Assembly: GCF_001689125.2 (NCBI RefSeq)
Contig: NZ_CP015405.2
Location: 4,738,501-4,802,500, forward strand
DNA from: Blautia pseudococcoides
GTDB lineage: Bacteria; Bacillota; Clostridia; Lachnospirales; Lachnospiraceae
Direction of reading: 5' to 3'
Length of the DNA stretch: 64,000 nt
Under the pieces are notes generated by a model that searched no databases, was not told the origin of the DNA, and saw nothing but the letters and a program-made list of their open reading frames with translations. The position numbers and the translations under genes were made by a program. Positions 45,664-55,037 of the stretch are shown here, piece after piece; position 1 is the first letter of the stretch; every line of letters starts with the position of its first letter.

Positions 45664-47397
45664 GTGGATGTAATTTTAGTTGCAGCTATGGAAATTAATA
45701 TAAGTGACAGAAATATATATCGGGAAACAAGAGTTAAAGAAGATATTAAAAACTTAAGTTTAAATCCAATGTTTAGTGCGTATATTAATCGATATCGGGA
45801 GAATTTAGGTATAGCATGTTTAGCAGCATTTTTACGAGAGAATAATTATTCTGTACAAATTATTAATAGTAATATTGAAAGTAGGTCCAATAGGGAAATT
45901 ATTGATCAAATAATGCTTGCTCAACCTTTATTGGTGGGATTTAGTATAATTTATGAGCTACAGTTATTCAATACACTGAGTATAATTTACGAATTAAGAA
46001 ATAGAGGGTATGAGGGTCATATTTCGATAGGAGGACCGTGTGCTTCTTGTATGTATGATTATTTACTTAAAACGAATTTAAGAATAGATTCTGTGATAAG
46101 GGGGGAAGGAGAATATACAATACTCAATCTGGTAAAAAGTATAGAGGAAAAAAAGAATTGGAAAAGCATAGAAGGGCTAGCATATATTGATCACAATAAT
46201 ATTATTTATAACAGGAAGAAAAAATGTATTGAAGATTTATCTAGTTTACCTTTTGCGGCAAGAGATAGTCTCTATTTTCTGAAAAACAAAGGATTTAATA
46301 CACGAACAGCTTCTATTTATTCAAGTAGAGGTTGCAAAGGAAACTGCATATATTGTACTGCACCTCAGTCAAGTTGCCTTGAAAATGTAAAATGGCGTTG
46401 TAGGAGCGGAGAATCCTTGTTTTATGAAGTTGAATATTTAGTAAAAGAATTTGGGGTAGAGTATTTATACTTTTGCGATGTTAATTTTATAGGCTATGGT
46501 GACGATGCAAAGGTACGCCTCGAAACGTTTTCAAAAAAGATTATCGAAAACAATATAAAAATAAGCTTTCATGCAGAGATAAGAGCAGATTCTATTGAAC
46601 ATGATATGCTAATGCTTTTGAAAAAAGCCGGGTTAAAAGATGTTTTGTTAGGAATAGAAAGTGGATCGCAAAGATTACTGAATTTGTGGAAAAAAGGCAT
46701 TTCAGTACAAAAAAATAAGGATGCAATAAATGAAGTGAAGAAAATGGGATTTTTGTTAGAGCCAGCGATGATAATGGTAAGTCCTAAAACTAATAGAAAA
46801 GATTTAATAGAGACAATTGATTTTATTATAGAAACGAAAATATTTGAGGATAATATCCCAATGAATATGTTTAATAAAATGGTTCTGTTTAGAGGAAGTA
46901 AGGCTGAAGAGAATTTGAAATTGGAAGGATTCATTCCAGAAGTTAATGAGAGTATTATTTCTCAAAGAATACAAAATCAATGTGAAATTAAAGCACTATG
47001 TAAAGAGTTAATATCAAAGGAATATAGTATAGAGGATAAATGTGTTGATGCGGTCTGGGAGGGGGTAATCCTTCAGATAAATAAGCTGACTTGGTTAATC
47101 GAGGATTTTTTCCCGGAATATGTAAGTGAAAGATATCTTAAATATGATAAAGATGATAAGAACAATAAAGAGGAATTTTTTAGCTTGGTACACAGTATAA
47201 AGGGATGGAGACGGAATTTGGATAGTCTAATATATGAATTACTTTTATGCATGAAAAAAAATCTTTTATCAAATAATTCTGATATGAGCAATATCAAGAG
47301 CCAATTTGAAAATATCGTGTTTTTATATGAAAAGAAATATTTTGAGCAAACACCTGAATTGTGTGATGGTATTAATAGGCTCATTGACATTGGTTAA
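45664..47397 (+). CDS. Cobalamin-binding-domain radical SAM protein
   Basis: 577 residues. Residues about 35-185 look like a B12-binding Rossmann domain (NLGIACLAAFLRENNYSV, VGFSIIYELQLFNTLS, ISIGGPCASCM, VIRGEGEYT). The radical SAM cluster is C224-x3-C228-x2-C231 (GCKGNCIYC). The C-terminal 200 residues are helical and not recognised. B12-dependent enzymes of this class usually methylate unactivated carbons or do ring rearrangements. GTG start with AAAGGAG spaced correctly. Confidence 0.85.
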   Translation: MDVILVAAMEINISDRNIYRETRVKEDIKNLSLNPMFSAYINRYRENLGIACLAAFLRENNYSVQIINSNIESRSNREIIDQIMLAQPLLVGFSIIYELQLFNTLSIIYELRNRGYEGHISIGGPCASCMYDYLLKTNLRIDSVIRGEGEYTILNLVKSIEEKKNWKSIEGLAYIDHNNIIYNRKKKCIEDLSSLPFAARDSLYFLKNKGFNTRTASIYSSRGCKGNCIYCTAPQSSCLENVKWRCRSGESLFYEVEYLVKEFGVEYLYFCDVNFIGYGDDAKVRLETFSKKIIENNIKISFHAEIRADSIEHDMLMLLKKAGLKDVLLGIESGSQRLLNLWKKGISVQKNKDAINEVKKMGFLLEPAMIMVSPKTNRKDLIETIDFIIETKIFEDNIPMNMFNKMVLFRGSKAEENLKLEGFIPEVNESIISQRIQNQCEIKALCKELISKEYSIEDKCVDAVWEGVILQINKLTWLIEDFFPEYVSERYLKYDKDDKNNKEEFFSLVHSIKGWRRNLDSLIYELLLCMKKNLLSNNSDMSNIKSQFENIVFLYEKKYFEQTPELCDGINRLIDIG

Positions 47398-47422
47398 TAT
47401 CAATAACGGAGAGGATAGTAAA

Positions 47423-49582
47423 TTGCTAATTGAGTCATCAAATAAATTAATTACATATAGTGGGAAAAATTGCTTCTTAAGCAATTTGACCAGTATGGCT
47501 AAGTACTATGACAGAAAATTGTTTGAAGAGAATATTTATGCCAATATAGGCCATAATTATCATTTCGGGGAATGGGTTGATCGCCATGAAAAAAAATATC
47601 CTACCTTGATGTGCTTTGATCCCGATGTAAGTTATACAGAATTAATAAATGAACTTAGAAAACGTACAATTTCTTTGAAACGTAATATATTCAAGGACGT
47701 AGGGAAAGCTATTTGCTATATTGAAAATAGAATTGAACATAATGTTCCAATTATGATTAACGTTGATGCTTTTTATTTAAACTATTGGCCTAAGAATATT
47801 CGGAGTCACCATGCACATTATCTTATAATTTATGGGATCGAAAGAGAGAGTAAGGTATGGGTAATTGATAATTGTATACCGGGTAATAATATAAAAAATT
47901 ATAAAGGAGAGCTTGACTATAAATTATTTGTCTCTTCAATGAATTTTGAAAATGTGAAAATAAACCACGAAAGTATTATTTTGTGGGAAATAGAACCCGA
48001 ATATGCCTTGGATGAAACATGTAAAAAAGTAGATGATATTGTGCGCTATGATATGCATTCCTACCAAGGAAACCAGAAACATAGAGCGATAGTAGGAAGT
48101 ATCCTTTATAACTATTTTTCCGGGACTAAATCATTAGATGTGTTACAGGGGATGCTGCTAGATTTTGCTAATTTAAAAAGGAAGGACAATGACGTATTAC
48201 TAGAAATATATAGAAATATAGTATCCTTTGGTGGCCCTATTATTATGATCGAGTTACTAAAAAAATATGCTAATAATTTTTTGGATACTTGGCCTTTATA
48301 TAGAGATACTATTAGAAATTATAATCAATTACTAGCTTTATGGAAAAGTGTGGGAATAGGTATAATGCGTTATACAATAGCATATGAAGGAAAGCATTTG
48401 TTAAAAGCAATAGAATATCTTAATGATATAATTGTAATTGAAACAGAAAACGATAAATTATTTCAAAACTATATACCAAACAAGATTAAACTTCCAAATA
48501 AAGCATATCTATACCCTACAATATTATGTAATTTAAACTGTAAAATGTGTTATTCCGGATCTCATCATGATGTATCTATACGAAACAGAGAATTGTCTTT
48601 AAGAGAATATAAGAGTCTTATTGGTAAACTATATGAAAATGGTGTAATGAAGTATGATATTAGTGGCGGAGAGCCTTTAATGCATGATCAGTTAGATGAA
48701 ATCGTTTCTGAAATAAAGAAGTATAAAGGAACCGAAATATTTTTAGTTACTAATGGAACAATGATTTTAAAGAAATCGTCACTGTTTTTAGAAGTTCTCA
48801 GAAAAGTGAATCGGATATATATTTCTTTAGATTCTACCAATGAAGAATTGCATAATAAAATTAGGGGGAGTCGTGTAGCATTTGAGAGGGCTATGGAAGG
48901 TGTTAAATTTATACAGTCAGTGGGTTATAAAAACCTTGGACTAAATTTCGTGGCTATGAAAGAGAATAATTTTGAAATAAAGAAACTATTAGACTTTGCG
49001 TATATTCAAGGTTTTAAATTTATAAATATTTTAAGACTACTAGACATACAAAAAGATGAAAAACTACTATATGATAATTTGGAATTAAATTCTTTCCTTT
49101 CAATTTATGAAGATGTAAATGAATGGATTACAGCTTCCCAGAATGACAGATTTTTTGAGATTACTATTGTTATGCCTGGTTATATTGCTCCTTTAATATT
49201 GGGAAAAAGAAAGAAAGCTACAAAAAGTAATGTTAGCTTAAACATCGAATTTGATCCATTCTTAGGTTGTATGGCATATAGTAATTCGATTGTAATATCA
49301 TCAACAGGAGATGTGACAGGTTGTACGGCAATGATGGCGAGCGATAGGTTTTGTGTTGGTAATATTAGATCCAATTCATTTCCGGAAATATTACTTAGAT
49401 GGGATAAAATGCGAAATGTTATAGAAAAGAGAGAAAAGAATCTAAGAAGAAAGGGATCATGTTCTGATTGCAATGAATGGCGTTTTTGCCATGGGGGATG
49501 CCCAGCCGTAGCATTGAAGTATAAGGATGATTATAATGAAGAGGATCCAACATGCAATTTGATCAAAGGAGACCAGCTATGA
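47423..49582 (+). CDS. BtrH-like acyltransferase domain fused to radical SAM/SPASM protein
   Basis: 719 residues. Residues 1-200 resemble the butirosin BtrH N-terminal domain: GKNCFLSNLTSMAKYY with candidate nucleophile Cys17, VPIMINVDAFYLNYWP, SHHAHYLIIYG and VWVIDN. BtrH moves an acyl group from an ACP to an aminoglycoside amine. Residues 200-345 are a helical segment like the region that follows it. Residues 360-719 are radical SAM (C369-x3-C373-x2-C376, SGGEPL) with a SPASM tail (GCMAYS, GCTAMM, CSDCNEWRFCHGGC). TTG 47423 follows GGAGAGGAT; the open frame before it overlaps the previous gene. Confidence 0.8.
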   Translation: MLIESSNKLITYSGKNCFLSNLTSMAKYYDRKLFEENIYANIGHNYHFGEWVDRHEKKYPTLMCFDPDVSYTELINELRKRTISLKRNIFKDVGKAICYIENRIEHNVPIMINVDAFYLNYWPKNIRSHHAHYLIIYGIERESKVWVIDNCIPGNNIKNYKGELDYKLFVSSMNFENVKINHESIILWEIEPEYALDETCKKVDDIVRYDMHSYQGNQKHRAIVGSILYNYFSGTKSLDVLQGMLLDFANLKRKDNDVLLEIYRNIVSFGGPIIMIELLKKYANNFLDTWPLYRDTIRNYNQLLALWKSVGIGIMRYTIAYEGKHLLKAIEYLNDIIVIETENDKLFQNYIPNKIKLPNKAYLYPTILCNLNCKMCYSGSHHDVSIRNRELSLREYKSLIGKLYENGVMKYDISGGEPLMHDQLDEIVSEIKKYKGTEIFLVTNGTMILKKSSLFLEVLRKVNRIYISLDSTNEELHNKIRGSRVAFERAMEGVKFIQSVGYKNLGLNFVAMKENNFEIKKLLDFAYIQGFKFINILRLLDIQKDEKLLYDNLELNSFLSIYEDVNEWITASQNDRFFEITIVMPGYIAPLILGKRKKATKSNVSLNIEFDPFLGCMAYSNSIVISSTGDVTGCTAMMASDRFCVGNIRSNSFPEILLRWDKMRNVIEKREKNLRRKGSCSDCNEWRFCHGGCPAVALKYKDDYNEEDPTCNLIKGDQL

Positions 49583-49696
49583 AAAGTCAACCCTAAATTA
49601 GCAAAAAATTATATTTATTTTCTGACCGGAAAAATGGCTAACTTTAATAGAGCTCCCATAGGGTGCTTTTTAAAAATATATATGAACGGTCAGATA

Positions 49697-50860
49697 TTAA
49701 TCCAAATTAAATGAAACGTTGTCAGTGAGCATTTTATAAATGATGCGAACTAACTTCCCGGCACAATGTCCTAAGGCGTTGTAATGGGACTTTCCCTCTG
49801 AGATTTTCTGATCATAGTAATCTTTAAAGGTTTTGTTGTTTTTGACAACGTTATGTGCTGCATTTATCAAAGCGTAGCGAAGGGGACGAGACCCACGTTT
49901 GGACATCTTGGTATGGCTGGCATTAAAGTTTCCAGACTGATAGACAGTCGGATCAAGACCAGCAAATGCAAGCACTTTTGAAGGGCTGGAGAAGCGCGTA
50001 ATATCGCCAATCTCGCCCAGTATCATTCCGCCATTGATAAAACCAATGCCCGGAATGGTCATAATGACGGAATCCAAAGAATTGACAATCAATTCCATTT
50101 CAGATTCAACGTCATGAACCTGGCTATCCAGTAACTCGATTAGTTCAATGGTCTGAGTTATCTGAGTAGATATAGAACTGTCGTTGCAACCGACAGACTT
50201 CTGTGCCAGAATCCTTAATTCAGTCGCTGTGTTTTTCTTGAAATGACCGTGGGAGGAAACCTCAAGCAAGTGTGACAGATGGGTCAGGTGCATAGAAGCA
50301 ATGTCTTTGGTCGTAGGTGCTTCTTTAAGAACTGCATACACAGATTTCTGGTGGATGCCAGATTTGAAGAAATACTGCAGTTCAGGGAAAGCCTGATCAA
50401 CATACGACATTAGTTGGATCTTGCCCTGGGTACGTTTCTTGATTAGTTTCATGCGGAAACGCCCCAATTCCTTTAAGTGCATGATTGAAAGATCATGCTG
50501 CGAAAAGAAACGGTGAGGATCCATCATTAAAGTTTTGGCAATTATGTAAGTATCTACCTTATCCGTTTTTGTTTTGCGAATGTTGTTCTTTCGCATTGCA
50601 GAGGTCTGGATAGGGTTTATGACACAGACCTTGTAGTTATGTTTGACAAGGAATTCAAGAAGGTTGTTGCCATAGTGAGCCGTTGATCCAAGACCTATGA
50701 TGAGGCTGTCAGGATCCAAAGAATGGAGCTTGTGAAGCAGCAGATGGAAGCCATCATAGTCATTTGTAAATTTGAACGGTTGAAGCATAATTTCACCATC
50801 TGAAGAAATGGCAGAGGCGAAATGGTTGAGTTTGGCAATATCAATGCCTACGTAAATCAT
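49697..50860 (-). CDS. IS110-family transposase (DEDD recombinase)
   Basis: 387 residues, complete. N-terminal DEDD catalytic domain starts [20 protein letters not shown] and contains [11 protein letters not shown]; the C-terminal Tnp20 domain has [20 protein letters not shown] and the catalytic Ser region [18 protein letters not shown]. The start at 50860 follows AAAGGAGAT; earlier codons lack similarity. The enzyme uses an RNA guide encoded by the element in characterised IS110 members. Confidence 0.93.
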   Translation of the reverse strand: MIYVGIDIAKLNHFASAISSDGEIMLQPFKFTNDYDGFHLLLHKLHSLDPDSLIIGLGSTAHYGNNLLEFLVKHNYKVCVINPIQTSAMRKNNIRKTKTDKVDTYIIAKTLMMDPHRFFSQHDLSIMHLKELGRFRMKLIKKRTQGKIQLMSYVDQAFPELQYFFKSGIHQKSVYAVLKEAPTTKDIASMHLTHLSHLLEVSSHGHFKKNTATELRILAQKSVGCNDSSISTQITQTIELIELLDSQVHDVESEMELIVNSLDSVIMTIPGIGFINGGMILGEIGDITRFSSPSKVLAFAGLDPTVYQSGNFNASHTKMSKRGSRPLRYALINAAHNVVKNNKTFKDYYDQKISEGKSHYNALGHCAGKLVRIIYKMLTDNVSFNLD

Positions 50861-51128
50861 AAGATCTCCTTTCTGAGTGTGATACTGTGACAATTCCACA
50901 GGTGTTTACCCTCATAGACTTGATTGAAATAAGTGCTCGGGAAGGAATTCCCTCGTGGCAACATCCAGCTTATAAATGATTCAGATAAAACCGTGGCAAT
51001 ACACTCCTTTAAGTAGTTGGACTACAGAAGAAAATCAAAAGTCCACAGCATCTGAATGTATTATGTCACATCACTAAAAGAAAGGAAAATGTGATGTTTT
51101 AGCTTCTATAAACATCATACAAGAAAAG
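50861..51128 (-). ncRNA. IS110 upstream non-coding end: candidate bridge RNA
   Basis: 268 bp upstream of the transposase with no open frame. In IS621 and other IS110-group elements this position encodes the bridge RNA that recognises target and donor DNA. Hairpin-forming stretches are visible (for example GGGAAGGAATTCCC near 50939-50952). Assignment is by position and family knowledge; the guide loops were not resolved. Confidence 0.5.
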
Positions 51129-51129
51129 A

Positions 51130-52341
51130 ATGGGTAAACTAGCAATTACTGGAGGAGATAAAACAAGAATAAATACTTTTCCAGACTATCCTTATATAAG
51201 TGAAGAGGATAAAAAATATATTCTCAATGCGTTGGAAAGTGGAAGATGGGCTAGAACGGCCCAAGATAGTAATACCACTTGTAAATTAAATTCAGGGTAT
51301 ATTGAAAAATTAGAATTGTGTTTTTCTAAAATGCAGAAAACCAAATATGCATTGGCGGTATCAAGTGGTACTGCTGCATTAGAGATTGCTTTGCAAACAA
51401 TTGGCTTAGAAAAGGGGGATGAAGTAATTGTAACACCATATACTTTTATTTCAAGCGTGTCATGCATTTTAAAAATTGGGGGGAAGCCAATTTTTGCAGA
51501 TATTGATGAAGCTACATGGAATATCTCTCCAAAGTCAATAGAAGATTGTATTAGCAAAAAAACAAGAGCTATTGTCTTAGTACACTTTGCGGGGCAGCTT
51601 GTTGACTTTAATGCAATACATAATATCGCTAAAACATATAATTTAATTTTGATTAGCGATGCTGCACATGCTATTAATTCAAAATGGAATGAAAAAACGC
51701 CGGGTCAGTTATCGGATATCTGTTGTTTCAGCTTACAATCATCTAAGAATTTGACATGCGGTGAAGGTGGAATACTAGTTACTAACAAGAAAGACTATTA
51801 TGAAAAGGCATATTCCATACATATGTGTGGACGAAAATTCAATGGGAAATGGTATGAATATAGTACCTTAGGATCAAATTATAGGATGACAGAGTTTCAA
51901 GCTGCAGTAGCAGTAGCACAATTAAAATCTAATAATAAATATGAACAAATACGTTATAAAAATGCTATTTATTTGATTGATAAAATGAAAGATATTGAGG
52001 GAATTGAACCGACACGTACACTTTGGCAAGCAAGAATGAGAGATTATCATCTTTTTACGTTTTCTTATAATAAAGAATATTTTCAAGGTTTAAGTAGAAA
52101 GAGATTTATATTAGCTCTGAATTGTGAAGGTATACCATGTGATGAAGGATATGGATCTCCGTTATATAGAGTGCCTATATTGCCTCAAACAGGAAATAAT
52201 AAGTGTCCTATAACTGAAATGATCTGTAAACAAGCAGTTTGGATTCATCAAAATGTTTTGCTGGGAACATATGAAGATATGGATGATATTATATTAGGAA
52301 TAAAGAAAATACAAACCTATTGTTATGAGATAAGCAACTAA
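51130..52341 (+). CDS. Second DegT/DnrJ/EryC1/StrS PLP aminotransferase
   Basis: 403 residues. PLP Lys206 is in SLQSSKNLTCGEGG and the cofactor Asp177 in ISDAAHA; GSNYRMTEFQAAVA follows. It is a paralogue of the AHBA-synthase-like enzyme, but the WWRM stretch reads SGRWARTAQD. It may make the sugar or cyclitol amine, leaving AHBA formation to the first enzyme. The natural start was probably 9 bases earlier, before IS110 insertion; ATG 51130 still gives an almost complete protein, but its old ribosome-binding site (AAGGAGACC at 49566) is now 1.5 kb away. Confidence 0.85.
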   Translation: MGKLAITGGDKTRINTFPDYPYISEEDKKYILNALESGRWARTAQDSNTTCKLNSGYIEKLELCFSKMQKTKYALAVSSGTAALEIALQTIGLEKGDEVIVTPYTFISSVSCILKIGGKPIFADIDEATWNISPKSIEDCISKKTRAIVLVHFAGQLVDFNAIHNIAKTYNLILISDAAHAINSKWNEKTPGQLSDICCFSLQSSKNLTCGEGGILVTNKKDYYEKAYSIHMCGRKFNGKWYEYSTLGSNYRMTEFQAAVAVAQLKSNNKYEQIRYKNAIYLIDKMKDIEGIEPTRTLWQARMRDYHLFTFSYNKEYFQGLSRKRFILALNCEGIPCDEGYGSPLYRVPILPQTGNNKCPITEMICKQAVWIHQNVLLGTYEDMDDIILGIKKIQTYCYEISN

Positions 52342-52375
52342 TTTTTTATCAATAGATTTGGAAGGGGAGCTTTAT

Positions 52376-53251
52376 ATGAAAAAATCTATTACTATTTGGG
52401 CGCTTAAAGGTGGTATATCAGGTAATATTTCTGTAATTAATGCTTTAAAAGAAGTTAAAATGGCAGGGTTTGATGGGCTGGAGGTTTCTTTATGGGAAAA
52501 TGGAGATATTGCCTATAATTCTAAGCTTTCCGATTTACATCAATTAAAAAAGAGTATAGATAATATCGGTGGAGAAATTAGTAGTATGTCTACTTTATTA
52601 TTAAATAATATTAGCTTAATTTCTCAAGAGAAAAGTGAGAGAAATAAAGCATATCATATATGTCAAAAAATGTTAGACATTGCTCATGAATTAAATATTC
52701 CTTCGATATCTATTTCTCCAGGGAAAATAACTAACATATTTTCATATAAAGATTGTATCTTAAGGGCGGAAGAACAAATTAAAGGATTAGCCGAATATGC
52801 TGAAAAAAAACAAGTGTTATTGTGCGTAGAAAATGTATGGCAAGGATTGTTGCTAAGTCCGATAGAATTTGCAAATTTTTGTAATAGTATTGATTCTGGT
52901 TGGGTTAGTTCATGTATTGACATAGGAAATGCAGCTTTTTTTACTCCTCCTGATTTGTGGATTAATGAATTGAATAGAATTGGTAAAGTTCATATTACAG
53001 ATATACGAAAAAGAAGAAATAATACTTTAATTGAATTTGTTAATCCATTAGAAGGACAAGTAAACTGGAAAGAGGTTATGCAGTCAATTAGGAAATTAAA
53101 ATATAATGGTTATTTAACAATAGAGACTTTTGCAAAACATGGGCAATCGCAATTTGAATCTTTAAAAGTGTTAAATATGAGTTTAGAAAAAATAATTTTA
53201 ATGGGTAAAACAAATGAAAAGAAAATTGATAATATCTCCACATCCAGATGA
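52376..53251 (+). CDS. Sugar phosphate isomerase/epimerase-like TIM barrel
   Basis: 291 residues of the xylose-isomerase-like/AP-endonuclease-2 superfamily. Typical strands include FDGLEVSLWENG, SISISPGK, VLLCVENVWQG with a metal-ligand Glu, SSCIDIGNAAFF and HITDIRKRRNN, ending GYLTIETF. Such enzymes isomerise or epimerise sugars or cyclitols. GGAAGGGGA precedes ATG 52376. The 3' end overlaps the PIG-L gene by 38 bp. Confidence 0.8.
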   Translation: MKKSITIWALKGGISGNISVINALKEVKMAGFDGLEVSLWENGDIAYNSKLSDLHQLKKSIDNIGGEISSMSTLLLNNISLISQEKSERNKAYHICQKMLDIAHELNIPSISISPGKITNIFSYKDCILRAEEQIKGLAEYAEKKQVLLCVENVWQGLLLSPIEFANFCNSIDSGWVSSCIDIGNAAFFTPPDLWINELNRIGKVHITDIRKRRNNTLIEFVNPLEGQVNWKEVMQSIRKLKYNGYLTIETFAKHGQSQFESLKVLNMSLEKIILMGKTNEKKIDNISTSR

Positions 53252-53930
53252 TGCTGCATTTTCACTTGGTGGGTTCATTTTAAAATACCAAGGAAACAAT
53301 TTTGTTATTTGGGACGTGTTTTCGAATCAAAATTATACAATAACCAAAAAGCATACGCATATGAATGACATTATGCTTGAAGAAAATAGAGCAATTTCAT
53401 ATATGGGATGTGAAGTTATTTATAGTCATCTCCCTGAAATACAAATGAGAGAAAATATACCTTTAAGCAAAATCCTAAATAGCCAGCTGACAGAGAAAGA
53501 GAAGTTCTTAATTACAATAATAAAAAATGAAATTTCAAGAATTTGTAAAGAATGGAAAATTGATGAAATATATATACCAATGGGGTGTGGAAAGCATATT
53601 GATCATTTAATTGTAAAAGAGGCTCTTTTTCAATTTGCTAAAGAAAATCATAAAACGATTCAATTTTATATTTATGAAGAACTACCGTATGCGCTTAATT
53701 CTGAATGGCGAGATATATCATTATCAGTATTTATTCGGGATAATTATGATTTAGAAGTGATTTTGATTAATATTTCTGACTATATAAAACAAAAAGAACA
53801 TCTTCTCAAAATTTATAGAAGTCAAATAGGAACGACAATGATAAACAGAATTATTAATTATGCTCAAAGCTTTTCAAAACATATGAGTGCAGAAAGAATA
53901 TGGAAAATAAGGTTGAAAAATGTAGTTTAA
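53214..53930 (+). CDS. PIG-L/LmbE family deacetylase
   Basis: 238 residues. Zinc-binding motif SPHPDDAAFSLGG near the N-terminus and the second site KHIDHLIVKEAL near residue 125. PIG-L enzymes remove acetyl groups from GlcNAc-containing molecules. In butirosin, pactamycin and similar pathways such a step unmasks the amino sugar after glycosylation. It is coupled to the TIM-barrel gene by a 38-bp overlap. Confidence 0.88.
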   Translation: MKRKLIISPHPDDAAFSLGGFILKYQGNNFVIWDVFSNQNYTITKKHTHMNDIMLEENRAISYMGCEVIYSHLPEIQMRENIPLSKILNSQLTEKEKFLITIIKNEISRICKEWKIDEIYIPMGCGKHIDHLIVKEALFQFAKENHKTIQFYIYEELPYALNSEWRDISLSVFIRDNYDLEVILINISDYIKQKEHLLKIYRSQIGTTMINRIINYAQSFSKHMSAERIWKIRLKNVV

Positions 53931-53943
53931 TATGGAGATTAAA

Positions 53944-55035
53944 ATGAAATTATATATGAAAGATGGGAAGATTAATTTACTTTTTATTGATTTTGTTATA
54001 AGGGAAGATATTTGCAATTTTAATTGCAAATATTGTTTATCAAATGAATTTGATAATAATAGTCATAATGATAAGAAAAGAAATGAAGCGATTGTGTATG
54101 AGCGAAATAGTGAACTGGCAAAACGTTTAGATCAGGTTATGGAAAAAATTTTAAAATTATTTGATGCTCCCATATTAAGAATCAGTGGTGGAGAGCTTTT
54201 TGCTATTAAAAATATTGATGAATTTTTAAGAAAACAAACCCATTTTAAAGCAATTCAAGTAATTACCAATGGTTCATTGTTAGATAGGCAATTGTTGGAT
54301 AAGCTTATTAAAGTAAAAAATTGCCAATTACATATATCTTTAGATGGAAATACATTACAACAAAATCAATTCCGTATTGGAAATAAAAGGGCAAATGATA
54401 AATTATTGGCTAATTTAGAATTAGCGTATTCCTATGGCTTTGAAATAGAAGTTGGGAGTGTTTTGACAAATGTAAATACAGGGTCTTATTTGTCATTTTT
54501 AGAGTATTTGCAAAGATATTGTGGAAAAATAAAGGCATATCCTTTTCCAATTAGAGGCAAAATTAGAGAGAAATATTTTCCTTATCAGCATCAAATTGAA
54601 CAGTTTGAAACGATACTTAAGAGATATTCCGAATTTCAAAACGTTTTACCTTCTCCTAAATATATTGAAGAGGTAATTAATGTTTTGAGACAAAAAAGGG
54701 AACTTCCATGTGTAATTCCTAAAGTCATGATCCAGCTATTTGATAATGGAGACATAGTACCATGCCCCAATTGTTGGACTAATAAAATAGGAAATATTTT
54801 AAATGACGCACCTAATACTATCGTAAAAAACATGAGTAATGATAAAATTTATAAACTATTTTTGAAAGACAAGCCCAGATTACCATATTGTCATTCATGC
54901 ATGACATCGTTAGATATAATAAACTTATATTTTTCAAATCATATGTCTTTTCAAGACATAGTTCAGTTACCTTTATATGCTAATCCAGAGATACAATTAA
55001 TACTAAAAGAGTTTAAAAGTCATATGAAAGGATGA
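53944..55035 (+). CDS. Radical SAM protein with Twitch/SPASM-like tail (paralogue A)
   Basis: 363 residues. Cluster motif C24-x3-C28-x2-C31 (CNFNCKYC), SAM motif ISGGELF, and C-terminal cysteines in LPCVIPK, VPCPNCWTNKIGN and YCHSCM, suggesting auxiliary cluster(s). It is closely related along its whole length to the protein at 57350, sharing PFP(I/V)RGK and HISLDG. Start at ATG 53944 uses GGAG nine bases upstream; ATG 53932 has no such site. Confidence 0.85.
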   Translation: MKLYMKDGKINLLFIDFVIREDICNFNCKYCLSNEFDNNSHNDKKRNEAIVYERNSELAKRLDQVMEKILKLFDAPILRISGGELFAIKNIDEFLRKQTHFKAIQVITNGSLLDRQLLDKLIKVKNCQLHISLDGNTLQQNQFRIGNKRANDKLLANLELAYSYGFEIEVGSVLTNVNTGSYLSFLEYLQRYCGKIKAYPFPIRGKIREKYFPYQHQIEQFETILKRYSEFQNVLPSPKYIEEVINVLRQKRELPCVIPKVMIQLFDNGDIVPCPNCWTNKIGNILNDAPNTIVKNMSNDKIYKLFLKDKPRLPYCHSCMTSLDIINLYFSNHMSFQDIVQLPLYANPEIQLILKEFKSHMKG

Positions 55036-55037
55036 AT

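Larger units (their letters stand above)
49587..51128 (-). mobile_element. Intact IS110-family insertion sequence (about 1.54 kb)
   Basis: Bounded by AAAAG at both junctions (49582-49586 and 51124-51128). Joining the flanks across it restores ATG AAA AGA ATG GGT AAA, in frame with the aminotransferase gene at 51130. It carries a full-length transposase on the minus strand. The element is thus a recent insertion into the very start of that gene; boundaries are inferred from this reconstruction. Confidence 0.72.

Noticed and set aside
49579-49599. Possible tiny gene ATG AAA AGT CAA CCC TAA after the BtrH-radical SAM gene.
   Set aside because: Better explained as the original start of the aminotransferase gene cut by IS110.
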